The notes under the pieces: model-generated
Databases searched by the model: none
Seen by the model: only the letters and a program-made list of their open reading frames with translations
What the model was told of the DNA's origin: nothing
Made by a program: the position numbers and the translations under genes
NCBI GenBank assembly: GCA_964019425.1
Contig: OZ025847.1
Location: 92,501-156,500, forward strand
Length of the DNA stretch: 64,000 bases
Reading direction: 5' to 3'
Source: Flectonema sp. DT1601
Taxonomy: Eukaryota > Euglenozoa > Diplonemea > Diplonemida > Diplonemidae
In this document: positions 1 to 10,360 of the stretch, one piece after another
How the letters are laid out: each line of letters starts with the position of its first letter
How positions within the stretch are numbered: position 1 is the first letter of the stretch

Positions 1-14
1 GCGATCTTCAGTAC

Positions 15-195
15 CGATCCACGGTGTGAAAGCATGGCCTAACGATCCTTTGGTCTCGCTTCATGTCAGGGATGAAGCCGGGTTTGACAGAAAATTACCA
101 CAGGAATAACTGGCTTGTAGCAGCCAAACGTTCAGCCACAGCGACGTTGCTTTTTGATCCTTCGTTGTTGGTTCTTCCTACTGGAAGCCGTCAGG
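15..195 (+). pseudogene. LSU (28S-type) rRNA fragment, domain V, diverged
   Basis: The stretch follows the universally conserved peptidyl-transferase part of large-subunit rRNA: a GTGAAAGCATGGCCTA-like segment (about 27-42), ATCCTTT, then ACCACAGGAATAACTGGCTT (about 98-117), the GCGACGTTGCTTTTTGATCC segment (about 141-160) and a TTCTTCCTA tail. Deviations at normally invariant places (GGAATAAC for GGGATAAC, GTAGCAGCC for GTGGCAGCC, an insertion before GCGACGTT) and the abrupt end after about 195 indicate a dispersed pseudogene fragment, not a working rRNA gene. On the minus strand at about 262-290 an ACTCTCTAAGGTAG string resembles another LSU motif, so more scrambled rRNA debris may follow. 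A fragmented-rRNA gene is the alternative. Confidence 0.75.
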
Positions 196-1705
196 AAAAG
201 GTAAAATTCTTGAATTTTACCTTTTATGTCAGGTGTTGCAACTGCGGAACGGCCACCAACATCTACCTTAGAGAGTTCTTCCACAAATCCTTTCCAACTG
301 TTATCCCTGCACTTGCTAATTCTGTTTCCCTAACCACGAGAACAGGGCACCTGTAGCAGTGACCTCTTATCAAGCAAGCTAAGATTATCAAAGAAACCTG
401 ATAATCCTGAAGGTATACTCGTTGTGAGTAACATTGGCTGAACACTGACCCATTGCTTCAAGGAGGGGTGACTTACAATCACCACCTGATATCACTTCCA
501 ACAGTTCCTTCATGGAACTTATTATCCTCTTCGTTTCACTACTTGCCCTGCTCCTGCTACAAATCTGATATGTACCTAAGCTCCGGAATCCTTCAGCACT
601 ACTGACAAGCTCAATTTGGGTGTTTTCAGGGTTCCTAATAGAGTTACAAGGCAAAAGTACCAAATACAGTTAAAAAAAGTGAAATTTTCAAACTGGTGGG
701 CAGTAAAAGGGTGCCCCAGTACCGGATTTGAGTTTTTTGGATAGTATTTTGCTGGAGTGGTGGGCTCGGATTGGGTGTTAGGTGCCCACAGGATAGCCTG
801 GCCCATTTTGGGGGGGGGGTTTAAAAAGACCCTCATATGAATTAAAAAAAAAAAAAAAAGGGGTCGGAACGAAAAACAGGAACAGCTCTGGCGAAAAATG
901 TAACCGTTGTTGAGAAGCTCCTAGCAGTGAGGTGCGACAATAACAGTTTTTTTTGTTTTGTAAAATCACCACATGACGTATGAGATTTCTTATTGCCTTA
1001 ACTGCCCAATCGAAATCGTTACTATTTATCAAGAAAATGAGGGAGAAACAAACAAAAAAGGGTACCGTTACTTGTGTACGGTTTTTATAATATATAATAC
1101 TTTTCTCTAAGGAAGTCAAAACCGTATGAATGACCCTCACCAAAAAATATTTATTAAAACTATATAAGGAAAGCAAAAAAAAAAAGCACAGAAAGTTAAG
1201 ACGAAACACCGCCAACCTTCTTTTTAAAGCTTATTTTAAAAAAAAAAAAAAAATGTTTACAGCAGGAAAATCGTACTTTTTTTTTTTTTCTTTTCCTTTA
1301 GCAAAAGTACTACAAAACAAAAGGGGGACAGGCGTTGGAGACGGACGATGATTGCAACAGAGCGCGTAACAAAAGAATATTTAAACAAACAAAAAGCAGG
1401 AAAACGAAATAGGGGAAAAAAAAAAAAAGCGAGAATATTTAAAAATAATGTAGAAGAAAAAAAAACATCCTAATTAACCATTCGAAGAGCCCACAAAAAT
1501 CGAATCCATTACATAGCATTACAGACGTAGCGCAGGGAGAGCCTCGAAGCATCAGCAATGCAAAAAAAGAATAGATCGATTATCGGAACACGCGTAATTT
1601 CATCAAAAAAAGAGAAACTCATTTTTCGTACTTTGCTTAAGTAGAATCAAGTCATCCTTCCATCTCATGGATGAAATTTTGTGACAACATAACTATTATG
1701 TCGGT

Positions 1706-1741
<36 letters not shown>

Positions 1742-2024
1742 TCTTTTCTGGATCCCGCTACTTCCCCACGGCTGAGCTCATCATGAAATCTCGTTTTTTT
1801 AACTTACGCGATGCCCTCATCGATTTTAGACAGAAATGGACCGAGTAATGTGTTCTATTTTTTTTTTTTTTTTTTTTGCACCGACGAAGTCGGGAGAAGA
1901 AACCATTCAGATTATATCCATCATTTATGTCAAATGTTATCTAATTTTGGTATTGCTGTCTGTGATCAACAAAACATAAGGGTTTATCTGAATGGGTTTT
2001 ATTATTCTTTTTGAAAAATTGGTT

Positions 2025-2067
<43 letters not shown>

Positions 2068-3203
2068 TAATTGGCAAATTTTACTGATAATATTAAGTAT
2101 TTTTTTTTCATATTCTTAACCAATCGTGGATTTTCAAAAAAAAAAAACAAAAAAAAAAAAAATCACAAAAGTTGAAGGAAGATCCTCTCGCGTAAATTAC
2201 AAGGAAAGTTTAGGACACCTAACTCGCAAATTAGAAGGCGTGGTTCTTCAGACACCTTGACACGTAAATTCACTCATTTAGTGGTTTCAAAACACACCGT
2301 CCAAGCGGACAACCGTAGATAACAGGAGCATATATCTAGAAGGTACCCCCTTTCCACCAGCAGGGGGAAAAATAAACATTCCCTGCTTAAGAACGACACA
2401 ACGAACCTAACGCGGTTTTCTGCCGAATACAAAACCATCAAAAACAAAAAAAAACAAAACAAAAAAAAAAAAAAAAAAAAATGATAGCAGCACATGGAGA
2501 GCGAAGTGCTTGAGGGGCTACAGTTTTTGTTATATCCATGTGAACACAGAAATAAACTGGATAAAAAATAGTACCAAAAATCACAGCAAAGTTTCAGGGA
2601 AATGTGAGAGAGGTGGTGTTGCAATGGAATCACAAAGCGAAAAGGAAATAATCTGCAGTGTCCCTGCCTTTTGAAACCTAGTCGACAGCACCTCAGATAC
2701 GTTAGGGAAGCAGATCTATAACGTGATGCTGCAATGAAATCGCAAAAAAGGTCGGCTTACGAATCAGGAAAAGCTATCAAAAAAAAAAAATACCTGATAA
2801 CGATTTTTCAAAATAAAATAAAATTTTTGAACTCTCCGACAAGTATTCCGCAAGCAGACTCAAGAACTAACTTAAAAGACGAGGAAGAAAAAAAAAAAGG
2901 AAAGAAAGATTTGATGAAAACCTTCCTTCAAGAGAAACAGCAACACACATCTTGAGTTCATTGCATTGGTATTATGGTTCAAAGCGAAAGGAAAGCCGTT
3001 CACTGCTTGCCAGTACATCACTTCGATGCAAAGAGATCGGTTTGTGGACATAAGCCAGCATCAGTAATCAGAATGAAAATAAACGAAAAAAAAAAAAAGA
3101 GAAAAAAATAAGCTCAACCAAAGAACATAACTCCAAAATGATTATAAATAATTGCGTATATTATACACGCATAGTCAGGCAGGAGTACGTCTTGATTGCT
3201 GAA

Positions 3204-3238
<35 letters not shown>

Positions 3239-3340
3239 AATAGAACAAGATACGAAAATATTGAAATGGGTAGACTTATGAAAACTTCATGATTCACAAA
3301 AAGTAAAAAAACATGTCCGGAGAATAACTTATTCTCAGGG
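196..3340. other. Gene-poor stretch: homopolymer runs and repeat debris
   Basis: No reading frame here has convincing protein-like composition. The stretch is dominated by A and T runs, the longest being 39 A at 2027-2065 and a long T run near 1709-1736. A repeat around 1876-1915 (GAAGTCGGGAGAAGAAACCA followed by TTCAGATTAT) recurs inverted at 34690-34730. I see no RNA gene. Confidence 0.6.
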
Positions 3341-3426
3341 GGGTAAACTGTTCGGTTCTGTACGTAAAGTACGAATGTATCATAAAACAACATAACGATA
3401 ATTTAACTTTGGTTCCAAATTCTCAG
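3341..3426 (+). repeat. Dispersed repeat R2, copy 1
   Basis: About 85 bases recur at 24633-24716 in the same orientation. The core, TACGTAAAGTACGAATGT then ATCATAAA, then CAACATAACGATAATTTAAC, is nearly unchanged in both copies. No terminal repeats or coding capacity are visible; the family is not recognised. Confidence 0.75.
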
Positions 3427-3514
3427 GGGGGGTATGCACTTGCAGCTGTAGGAGAACGAAATTAGAGAAATTTCTTCCAAACAACTCACAACAAACAAAA
3501 TTCAAAATACAGAA

Positions 3515-4438
3515 TCACTCCTCCATAGTGTGTCTCTCCCCTTGACGCTGCTTCCTTAAGTGGATATGAAACTTCGAACACTCGGTAGCGTTACAACCTG
3601 ACGTGATAAACGGAACACAGCGATCTACATCGCTTGCTTTTATCCTCCACTGAAGAGTACATGTCCGACATCTGAGAAGACACCAGCCTCTTTTAACTCT
3701 CACTGAATCCCAGTCATTGTGATTACAAGGACATGTGAGAGAAGGCATTGCACTTGCGGATGCCTTTTGTTCATCGGTTTCTTTTTCTTCTTCACTGATT
3801 GGGTCTTTCATAACTCGTGGAGGAATACAGTCTCGGCATGCAAGGATTTCAGGGTCCATGTCTTCAGATGGATCAACAGGTGAAATAATAATTTCAGCGA
3901 CTTCAATCCCATCAACATGAGCAGTGAATGTCCTTCTTACATTCTTAGAAACTCCATCTCTTGTTATCGTTTGTGAAAATCGAGCTGCGATGCATGAAGG
4001 AGTGAGTGGAACGATAGAATCGACTGTCCATTTAACATTATTATTAGGACCTCCCCAAACATACTTTACGACATTATTGTAGTACTGGACCATATTATCT
4101 CTTCCTATGCAGCTTCGGTCTTCACTTCGATCATTCAGCTTTGCAGCTACTATAAGTTTTACGTCCTCCCGCACAAACTGTTTTACCCATTGAGCAAGCC
4201 ATCCCTCATGCATTGACTTAAACAGTAATAAATATGCATGCTTTACTACTTCTAATGGAAGTGTTGGAGGAGTAGGTGAAGCAGCTGCAGCTACTGAAGC
4301 CGAAGTACTACTAACGTCGCCTACTGTGGGTTGAACAGGCTGAATACCAACACCAACTGGAAGTGAAACACTCGGAGATGAAAACATTATTAAAAGACCT
4401 CTTCTGAATGTTGAAAATAATAATAAAATACTTAACAT
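3515..4438 (-). CDS. NTF2/SnoaL-like protein with C-terminal Cys/His-rich domain
   Basis: Protein of 307 residues from the first ATG; an internal ATG at 4387 (residue 18) starts the more ordinary MFSSPSVSL sequence and may be the real start. A Ser/Pro/Ala-rich N-terminus leads into residues about 65-190 that read like an NTF2/SnoaL-type alpha+beta fold (helix with HEGWLAQWVKQF, an ID-then-GRDNM...YY segment, and strands ending in FTAHVDGIEVAEIII). After an acidic linker, residues about 230-300 carry ordered Cys and His: CPC-x-H, RGWCLLRCRTCTLQW, then C...C...C and FHIH, which could bind two zinc ions. The fold match is by pattern only; cellular role unknown. Downstream neighbour of the large pseudocyclase gene, same strand. 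Confidence 0.65.
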   Translation of the reverse strand: MLSILLLFSTFRRGLLIMFSSPSVSLPVGVGIQPVQPTVGDVSSTSASVAAAASPTPPTLPLEVVKHAYLLLFKSMHEGWLAQWVKQFVREDVKLIVAAKLNDRSEDRSCIGRDNMVQYYNNVVKYVWGGPNNNVKWTVDSIVPLTPSCIAARFSQTITRDGVSKNVRRTFTAHVDGIEVAEIIISPVDPSEDMDPEILACRDCIPPRVMKDPISEEEKETDEQKASASAMPSLTCPCNHNDWDSVRVKRGWCLLRCRTCTLQWRIKASDVDRCVPFITSGCNATECSKFHIHLRKQRQGERHTMEE

Positions 4439-4637
4439 TACATTTATTGAATACTGTTTGACTACGTAAATTAAACTATCACCTCTCTTCTCATTTGTTT
4501 TTTTTAGTTTCTGAAGAAAGCGGTCAAGAGAGCTGAATGAAAAAGAAAAGTGACAAAAAAAAAAAACAAAAAAAAAAAAAAACGTAGCATTACAGCTGCT
4601 TCAATCAAAAGATGAGCAGTAATGACATTATTTGAGC

Positions 4638-7600
4638 CTACGTGAAGGATGTGATAGAAGAAGGTATTTTTAGAATTCGTTTCTTTGCAGTGGACCATTC
4701 ATTCAGTGAAGATGGGTCCGCTTCCAACCAGCTAGTTAGCAGTTGATACCTTCCGAGGATACCCTTCAGTTTTCTTGTTTTATAAAGTGATTTTGGATTT
4801 CGAGTATTTGAAGCAACTCGAAGAGTCGTTTCCAACGGAGGACGAGACTTTGAAAAATGAGAAATAATAACATCGATGTAATCAAAGAATGATTTCCAAC
4901 AACGGAGTACCGATGATACGGCGCTGATTTGAGAAGATGGGGATATTTGAGAGGCGAGGGAGTTAATGATGTCGATTGATACCAAGTCGCTGTTACAATT
5001 ATCAGTATCGACAACAACAGGATTACATAATGAATGTTTTATATGAAATAGTTTACTTTGCTGTGATGTTATCGCGTTTATTATCTTTTTAGCAGAGTCG
5101 TTTCTTATCATGAAAACATCCTGAGGACTAAATAGCGCTCCAGGACCTAAAGCTTCAACCGATTTTATCGCCTGAGAGCATAATGTTGCTATGCTGCTGT
5201 AGTCTTCACAGACTTCTTCAATAGCAGACCCCCATGATGGTTCATTATTGTCTTGACTTTCATTGTTTTTAAATGAAAATAAATCATCCTTCTGATCTTC
5301 TTGAGATATGATGACATTCCCAGGCTTGTCAAAGTCTCTCTTACAAACCAAGACACTGCTGCTGATTTGTAAGCAGTTGTTGCTTTGTTTGTTCATAACA
5401 ACCTCAGTGTTGGTTGAAATATTTTTAAAAATCGGTTTCAAGTCTGTTTTTAACTCAGTTGATGTTACTGTTTGTTGTTTTGTTGTAAACCAGTCTTGGA
5501 CTTCCGATTCAATTGATCCAAGGTGTTGTAAAATAGAATTCATTGGAGTTCCTTGAGATTGTTCTACAGAGTCATCATCATTAAGAATGATGACTGTCTG
5601 ACATGATACTGAAGTGCTGCTTACTATTCTTGGACTGGTGGATTCACTTATTAATGTTACCTTTCTCTTCTCTTTAATTGGTTTGGTTTGTTCAGTTAGC
5701 GTCGTTTTCGGTTGGAGTAATGTAACCCGTCGTCGAAGGGCATCATTCGCAACAGTTGCCTGAACTAAATTATTACTAATAGATTTATTATGTTTTTCTA
5801 ACGAATCAACTTTTCTTCTATAATCATCATCTTGAGATGATGTGTATGGTGTTGGAGCAGATCTAAGTTGAATTCGAAGTGAAGTGATGCATTCTTGTAG
5901 GCTTTTCATCTTCTCTTCGTGTTCAGTATCCCGTGAGTCATCGTGAACTTGTGTACCAACAGATACAGAAACTGGATTGTGAACAGTCGATGGTCTTTTC
6001 CAACCATAACTGTTGTTTGCTCCACAGAAAAGAGATTCCTTCCGAGGTGTAGAAATATCAACAGTGGTTGTGATAGGAGTGATGGCAGGAGAGGTGTTTC
6101 TGCTACTAATCTTTTTTGATCCTTTTGCTGACTGCAATCTAGCAACCCACGTCATCCGTCTCCAAACTTCCTTTGACGGCATTGCACTTTGACGAGTTAC
6201 AGGAGATAAGTTAAAGTACTCCACCATAGCAGCTTCTTCTTCTGGAGATTGCGTTGGTTTTAACTCTTTAAGAACAAGGTTTGATAATCCTAACCAGGGT
6301 ACTTTTGATAATGCTATTCTCCAATCTGTCTGACCACACCGAGGAGGAGCAGAGTGTTTTGATAGTTTTGTTAAATAATTTACTATCGCTGTTATTCTAG
6401 GTCTCCTACATAGAATATCATCATCAGGTTCTGCTGACTCGAGTGTGTCTCGGATTTCAGAAGGACCATAACCAGAGGATCTCATTGATGCTTCTAACTT
6501 TTGATGTGATGTTTTTAGAGAATCAATCAGCTGTTGATTTGTTGATATGAGATCTTCTTCTCTTTTATTATATTGAGAGATTGTTTGAATGTGTTTTTGT
6601 TTAACAGATTGTAAGATATTGCTGTATCGTTCTGCTATTGCGTTCCCATCATCTCCTTCTGATGAACCGTCGACTTTCATTGTTGATCCTCGTCCGGTTA
6701 TACAGCCAGTTCGTCTGAGATTTTCAACTTTAGTTTCTCTATCGGAATTCTTTACTAATTCTCTTCGATGGCTAAGCTCTGGTAGTATTACGGAATAAAT
6801 CACTTCATCGCTTAGGTTTTCCGGTAAGTTTATCAAAGTACAATCCTTGACCAGACATGTTACGTTTATTTCATTAAATATTGATTCTTGACCTTCCTTG
6901 TATCGAAGTGAATCTTGTGATTGAGATGTGAGAAGGATTTCACCTCCAGATGCTATTCTTGCTAAGTCTTTTGATCTTAGTAGTGATGATCCGTGATAAA
7001 CTACTCTAGTGTTTATCGGGCTATTGGAACAGTCTTCAATCATATCTTTGTAAACGACACTCGTGTCAATTGCGATTTTTGATCTGATTCCCCTTAGAAC
7101 AACTACATCACTGTCAGGGTCATTTAAAACACTAAACTGACTGCTGCTTGAGAGTAGTTCCGATAACCAATTTATGTCTAGTAGAGCTCGTTGAAGATCA
7201 CATGCGAATTTTAAAGCTTGATGAGGATGTTGGAATATTACAATACAGCTGCCACCTACAATGCTGTATTCAAAAGCTGGTGGGGTGTGTTGTTGTAGAA
7301 GCATTAGGATGGTGTTTTGATATTGTCGGAGGCTTTCAACTGAAGTTTCAGGATTGAGGATTTCGTCATTCCAGAGTGTGTCTTCTCCGTCAATCTCACA
7401 CGCAACTACAGAGAGATATTTATCAGAATTTATTTCAGGTGTTGGAGATGTTTCTAAGTGTTTTATTGACTGATGAAGTACTTCTCTTTTAGCTGCAGCG
7501 ATCTCTTTTACATGTTGAGCTGCTACATTATTAATATTTCTATTCATTTCTCTTAATTTTGATTGTAACATCGACTCCGACGTTCTAACACTGCAAAGTT

Positions 7601-7964
7601 CTCTTTCAATAATTTGCTGGTGTTCGCTAACAAAGTCAATAGCTGAAAGCATTGTTGTGTCAGAAAGTACGAGAAGACATTTACTACTTTCGGTTTCAAT
7701 ATTTCTGATTAGTCGAAGTGCTCTTTCAGATGGTTCTTCTTGTTCTATCACTTTAATAGTTTGCATGATTTCTTCAACAGAACTTGATAGTATTTGGATT
7801 AGAGTGTGAATCTTTATTAAAGAAGTATCATTTTTCATTGACCGACGGCGTTCATCAGCAAATTCTTGAACGATATCTTCTTGCCAGTCGGTACCCCTGT
7901 TTAACAAGTCTCTCAACAGCGATCCACGAGTAGATTTTTTAAGGTGATGCGTATCACCAGCCAT
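4638..7964 (-). CDS. Large coiled-coil protein with degenerate class III nucleotidyl cyclase domain
   Basis: Protein of 1108 residues, intronless, start ATG just after a long A run. Residues about 30-175 are helical/coiled coil. Residues about 185-390 follow the trypanosomatid adenylate cyclase catalytic fold in order: VACEIDGEDTLW (for FTDIxxSTALW), VGGSCIVIFQHPHQALKFA with DLQRALLDINW, a linker, GIRSKIAIDTS, then YHGSSLLRSKDLARIASGGE. The key residues are altered: first metal Asp is Glu, second metal Asp (GD) is Gly, and the catalytic Asn and Arg positions are Leu and Asp. It is therefore very likely a catalytically dead pseudocyclase. No transmembrane segment is seen, so it is soluble. The remaining C-terminal 700 residues are Ser/Thr-rich, low in recognisable domains, with coiled-coil stretches near 440-490 and 665-740. 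Role is perhaps a signalling or cytoskeletal scaffold (inference). Confidence 0.8.
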   Translation of the reverse strand: MAGDTHHLKKSTRGSLLRDLLNRGTDWQEDIVQEFADERRRSMKNDTSLIKIHTLIQILSSSVEEIMQTIKVIEQEEPSERALRLIRNIETESSKCLLVLSDTTMLSAIDFVSEHQQIIERELCSVRTSESMLQSKLREMNRNINNVAAQHVKEIAAAKREVLHQSIKHLETSPTPEINSDKYLSVVACEIDGEDTLWNDEILNPETSVESLRQYQNTILMLLQQHTPPAFEYSIVGGSCIVIFQHPHQALKFACDLQRALLDINWLSELLSSSSQFSVLNDPDSDVVVLRGIRSKIAIDTSVVYKDMIEDCSNSPINTRVVYHGSSLLRSKDLARIASGGEILLTSQSQDSLRYKEGQESIFNEINVTCLVKDCTLINLPENLSDEVIYSVILPELSHRRELVKNSDRETKVENLRRTGCITGRGSTMKVDGSSEGDDGNAIAERYSNILQSVKQKHIQTISQYNKREEDLISTNQQLIDSLKTSHQKLEASMRSSGYGPSEIRDTLESAEPDDDILCRRPRITAIVNYLTKLSKHSAPPRCGQTDWRIALSKVPWLGLSNLVLKELKPTQSPEEEAAMVEYFNLSPVTRQSAMPSKEVWRRMTWVARLQSAKGSKKISSRNTSPAITPITTTVDISTPRKESLFCGANNSYGWKRPSTVHNPVSVSVGTQVHDDSRDTEHEEKMKSLQECITSLRIQLRSAPTPYTSSQDDDYRRKVDSLEKHNKSISNNLVQATVANDALRRRVTLLQPKTTLTEQTKPIKEKRKVTLISESTSPRIVSSTSVSCQTVIILNDDDSVEQSQGTPMNSILQHLGSIESEVQDWFTTKQQTVTSTELKTDLKPIFKNISTNTEVVMNKQSNNCLQISSSVLVCKRDFDKPGNVIISQEDQKDDLFSFKNNESQDNNEPSWGSAIEEVCEDYSSIATLCSQAIKSVEALGPGALFSPQDVFMIRNDSAKKIINAITSQQSKLFHIKHSLCNPVVVDTDNCNSDLVSIDIINSLASQISPSSQISAVSSVLRCWKSFFDYIDVIISHFSKSRPPLETTLRVASNTRNPKSLYKTRKLKGILGRYQLLTSWLEADPSSLNEWSTAKKRILKIPSSITSFT

Positions 7965-8293
7965 TTACATCACTTTTTTTTTTTTTTTTTTTTTGTGTAG
8001 TTAATCTACATAAGAGGAATACTTTTTTAATATAAAAAAAGGGTAAATAGAAAATGAATTAGAAGGCAATGCTTAAAATAGTCGGATATAAAAAAACTTT
8101 TTTTTTTTTATCGGAATCACATCACGCTGGATGTGAAAACAAAAAATGAAAATATCTTCATTGAAAGCAAGAGAAGTTTGTATCAAACTAAAAACAATAA
8201 CATCACGGAATTAATTACCGTTTTGTTTCTAACTAGTGTGACATACAAGCCAGCGACTAAGATGCGACGAGCATTTTCGTTGCCTGACGAAGT
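7965..8293. other. Intergenic spacer, A/T runs
   Basis: Between two minus-strand genes. A T run at about 7975-7994 lies immediately upstream of the pseudocyclase start; on the sense strand this reads as a long A run ending in AAG 9 bases before the ATG, a possible RNA-processing acceptor. Nothing else recognised. Confidence 0.4.
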
Positions 8294-9929
8294 CTATAAT
8301 GAGTTGAGCCATTTCGTATATCCCTCACTAGGAGAAAGTTTTGAGTGAGCGAGTGACAAGTACTCTTTTGTTTGCATTTCGTTAATTCTGCTGACCGCAC
8401 GACCAAAAGCAAACACTTCATCACTTCCATTAAATAAAGAAGTTGAAGAAGCGTCGACTCCAAGCGCATCTGCCGCTTCAAGATCAACAGCTACAATACC
8501 TTCTAGTCCTTTTCCAGAGAACAGCACGTCAGGTAGTGCAGCAGCAGTACAAATTAACTTTACTTTATTCTCATACAGTTCGTCTATTAGGTAAATGAAT
8601 CGACGAGCTTCGGTACGCTGATTGTTTTTTTTTTTTTTTTTTTTGTTTTTTTTTGTTGTTGTTGAGCTTTCCAGTTGGAAACGAACAGGAAAAAATAAAA
8701 CATACCTCATTAATCGTCATAGCAGGGATACCAGAAACAAAAAGTGTATGAAAATTCTTTCCAATAGCTCCGTAGTCTGCAGTAGACAGTGGTTTGCGAC
8801 AGAGATCATGGAAGGTGCACGACGCGATACCATCGCATGCAGCTCTGATTGGAACCTCTCTACCGAATACTGTAAGACTTGTAGGAAGCATAGGCTTACC
8901 TGAAGTAATCGTGTCAAGGGTGTGCATGAGTTCCTTTTCATTATTTGCATTCAGTGGATGAAAGTATGTTGATTCCGACAGTCGGACGTTCTCTTTTCGA
9001 TAATCAGTCTCAGAGTCCATTGAGTGAACAAAACATTTTGATTTTAAGAATTTTATAAAAGGAACGAAAGACTCCCTTTTCAATCCATGCTCATAGAGGT
9101 CGTCTGGCTTTCTGTTACTTGTGGCAACCATAACTAATCCTTTGGCAAATAAGTTTTCAAATAGTCTTCGCAGCAACATTGCATCTGCGATGTCCGTGAC
9201 TTGGAATTCATCGAAACACAATAATTGGACTTCATCTGCGATTCTGGAGACAACTTCTTCAATTCCATCTGATTTTGGATTCCTTTTTTTCGTGTTGTGT
9301 ATACTTTCATGAACCTCCAGCATGAATGAGTTGAAATGGACTCTGCGTTTCTTAATTTTGTCGCTAATCTTATCATAAAAGAGATCCATCATGAATGACT
9401 TTCCACAACCAACTCCTCCGTAGACGTAGACGCCTCGGATGTCGCTGATGTGAGGAGGAGGTTTGGGAGTTGAAAATATTGAAAAGAGACCTCCAGAGGT
9501 ATTTTCTTTACCGTGTTCTTCTAATTGACGTTCATATTTCTTTAGTTGATTGAAAACGCGTTGAAATTCTAAAAGAGCCTCCCATTGCCGATTATCTTTG
9601 CGAATTTCTTCACTGCTGACTAGAACATCATATGCAGCCATTGGGTTAGAAGCGTGTTCGTAGCTTTGACTTACTGAAGGCCACCATTGTAAAAATTCAC
9701 TTTTTTCAATTGTTCCATTCTTATCTTTATCAACCTGATTAAAGACTTGCATAAGACTACCATCTCCAAAGTCACCCAACCCGGTCTGTTTGACCATCAT
9801 TTTAAACTGATCGAACGTAATGCGACCTTCTCCCTGACTTTCCTCTGCATATCTGTGATAAACTAGTTGGTTTAAATCACTTGATCCCCATCGACTTTGA
9901 GTAGATCGAATCGCAAATCTCCTAAACAT
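8294..9929 (-). CDS. AFG1: AFG1/LACE1-type mitochondrial AAA ATPase with N-terminal EF-hands (one intron)
   Basis: Two exons, 9929-8706 and 8617-8294, joined in phase 0 across an 88-base GTATGT...CAG intron, give 515 residues. The ATG at 9929 is chosen because MFRRFAIRSTQSRW looks like a mitochondrial presequence; in-frame sequence further upstream is low-complexity. Residues about 15-75 hold one degenerate EF-hand (GEGRITFDQF) and one canonical loop (DKDKNGTIEKSEF). Then comes the AFG1/ZapE-family P-loop ATPase: Walker A GGVGCGKSF, Walker B LLCFDEFQVTDI, sensor VATSNRKPDDLY. The intron falls exactly inside the conserved C-terminal region; ARRFIYLIDELY resumes on exon 2. Family members extract or help degrade inner-membrane proteins such as respiratory-chain subunits. 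The EF-hand fusion suggests calcium control (inference). Confidence 0.88.
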
Positions 9930-10360
9930 GTTTTGATGCTCTAAATATGATGAAAAAACTTCATTATACATACAAAAAACGTTTACTTTGCACAACAATT
10001 CTTCCAAAAACTTTTTTTTTTTTTTTTTTTTTGACATTCTAATATGTTTCCAACATCAAAAAAAAAAAAAAAAAAAAAAAAAAAGCAATAAGAATTTATC
10101 ATGCACTAATCATTAAGTTCATTAAACCGAAATACTCTAACAAAAAAAAAGAGAAAAAAAAATAATAAGTTGAATACAACGAGGGGATAAAGATAAAAAA
10201 AGAGGAACATATAAAAAACGATTGTATATAAAACATCGCCAAATCTAATAATCTAGGTCCCAATTATTGAGAATAGATTTTTTTTTTTTTAATTTATTTA
10301 TTTTCATAATTAACAAAAGATACAGGAGAACAAATAGTTTTTTTTTTTTTTTTTTTGTGT
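9930..10360. other. Intergenic spacer with A/T runs
   Basis: Holds a T run just upstream of the AFG1-type gene (about 10014-10032), an A run at about 10060-10084 and T runs at about 10280-10290 and 10339-10356. No gene or RNA recognised. Confidence 0.4.
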
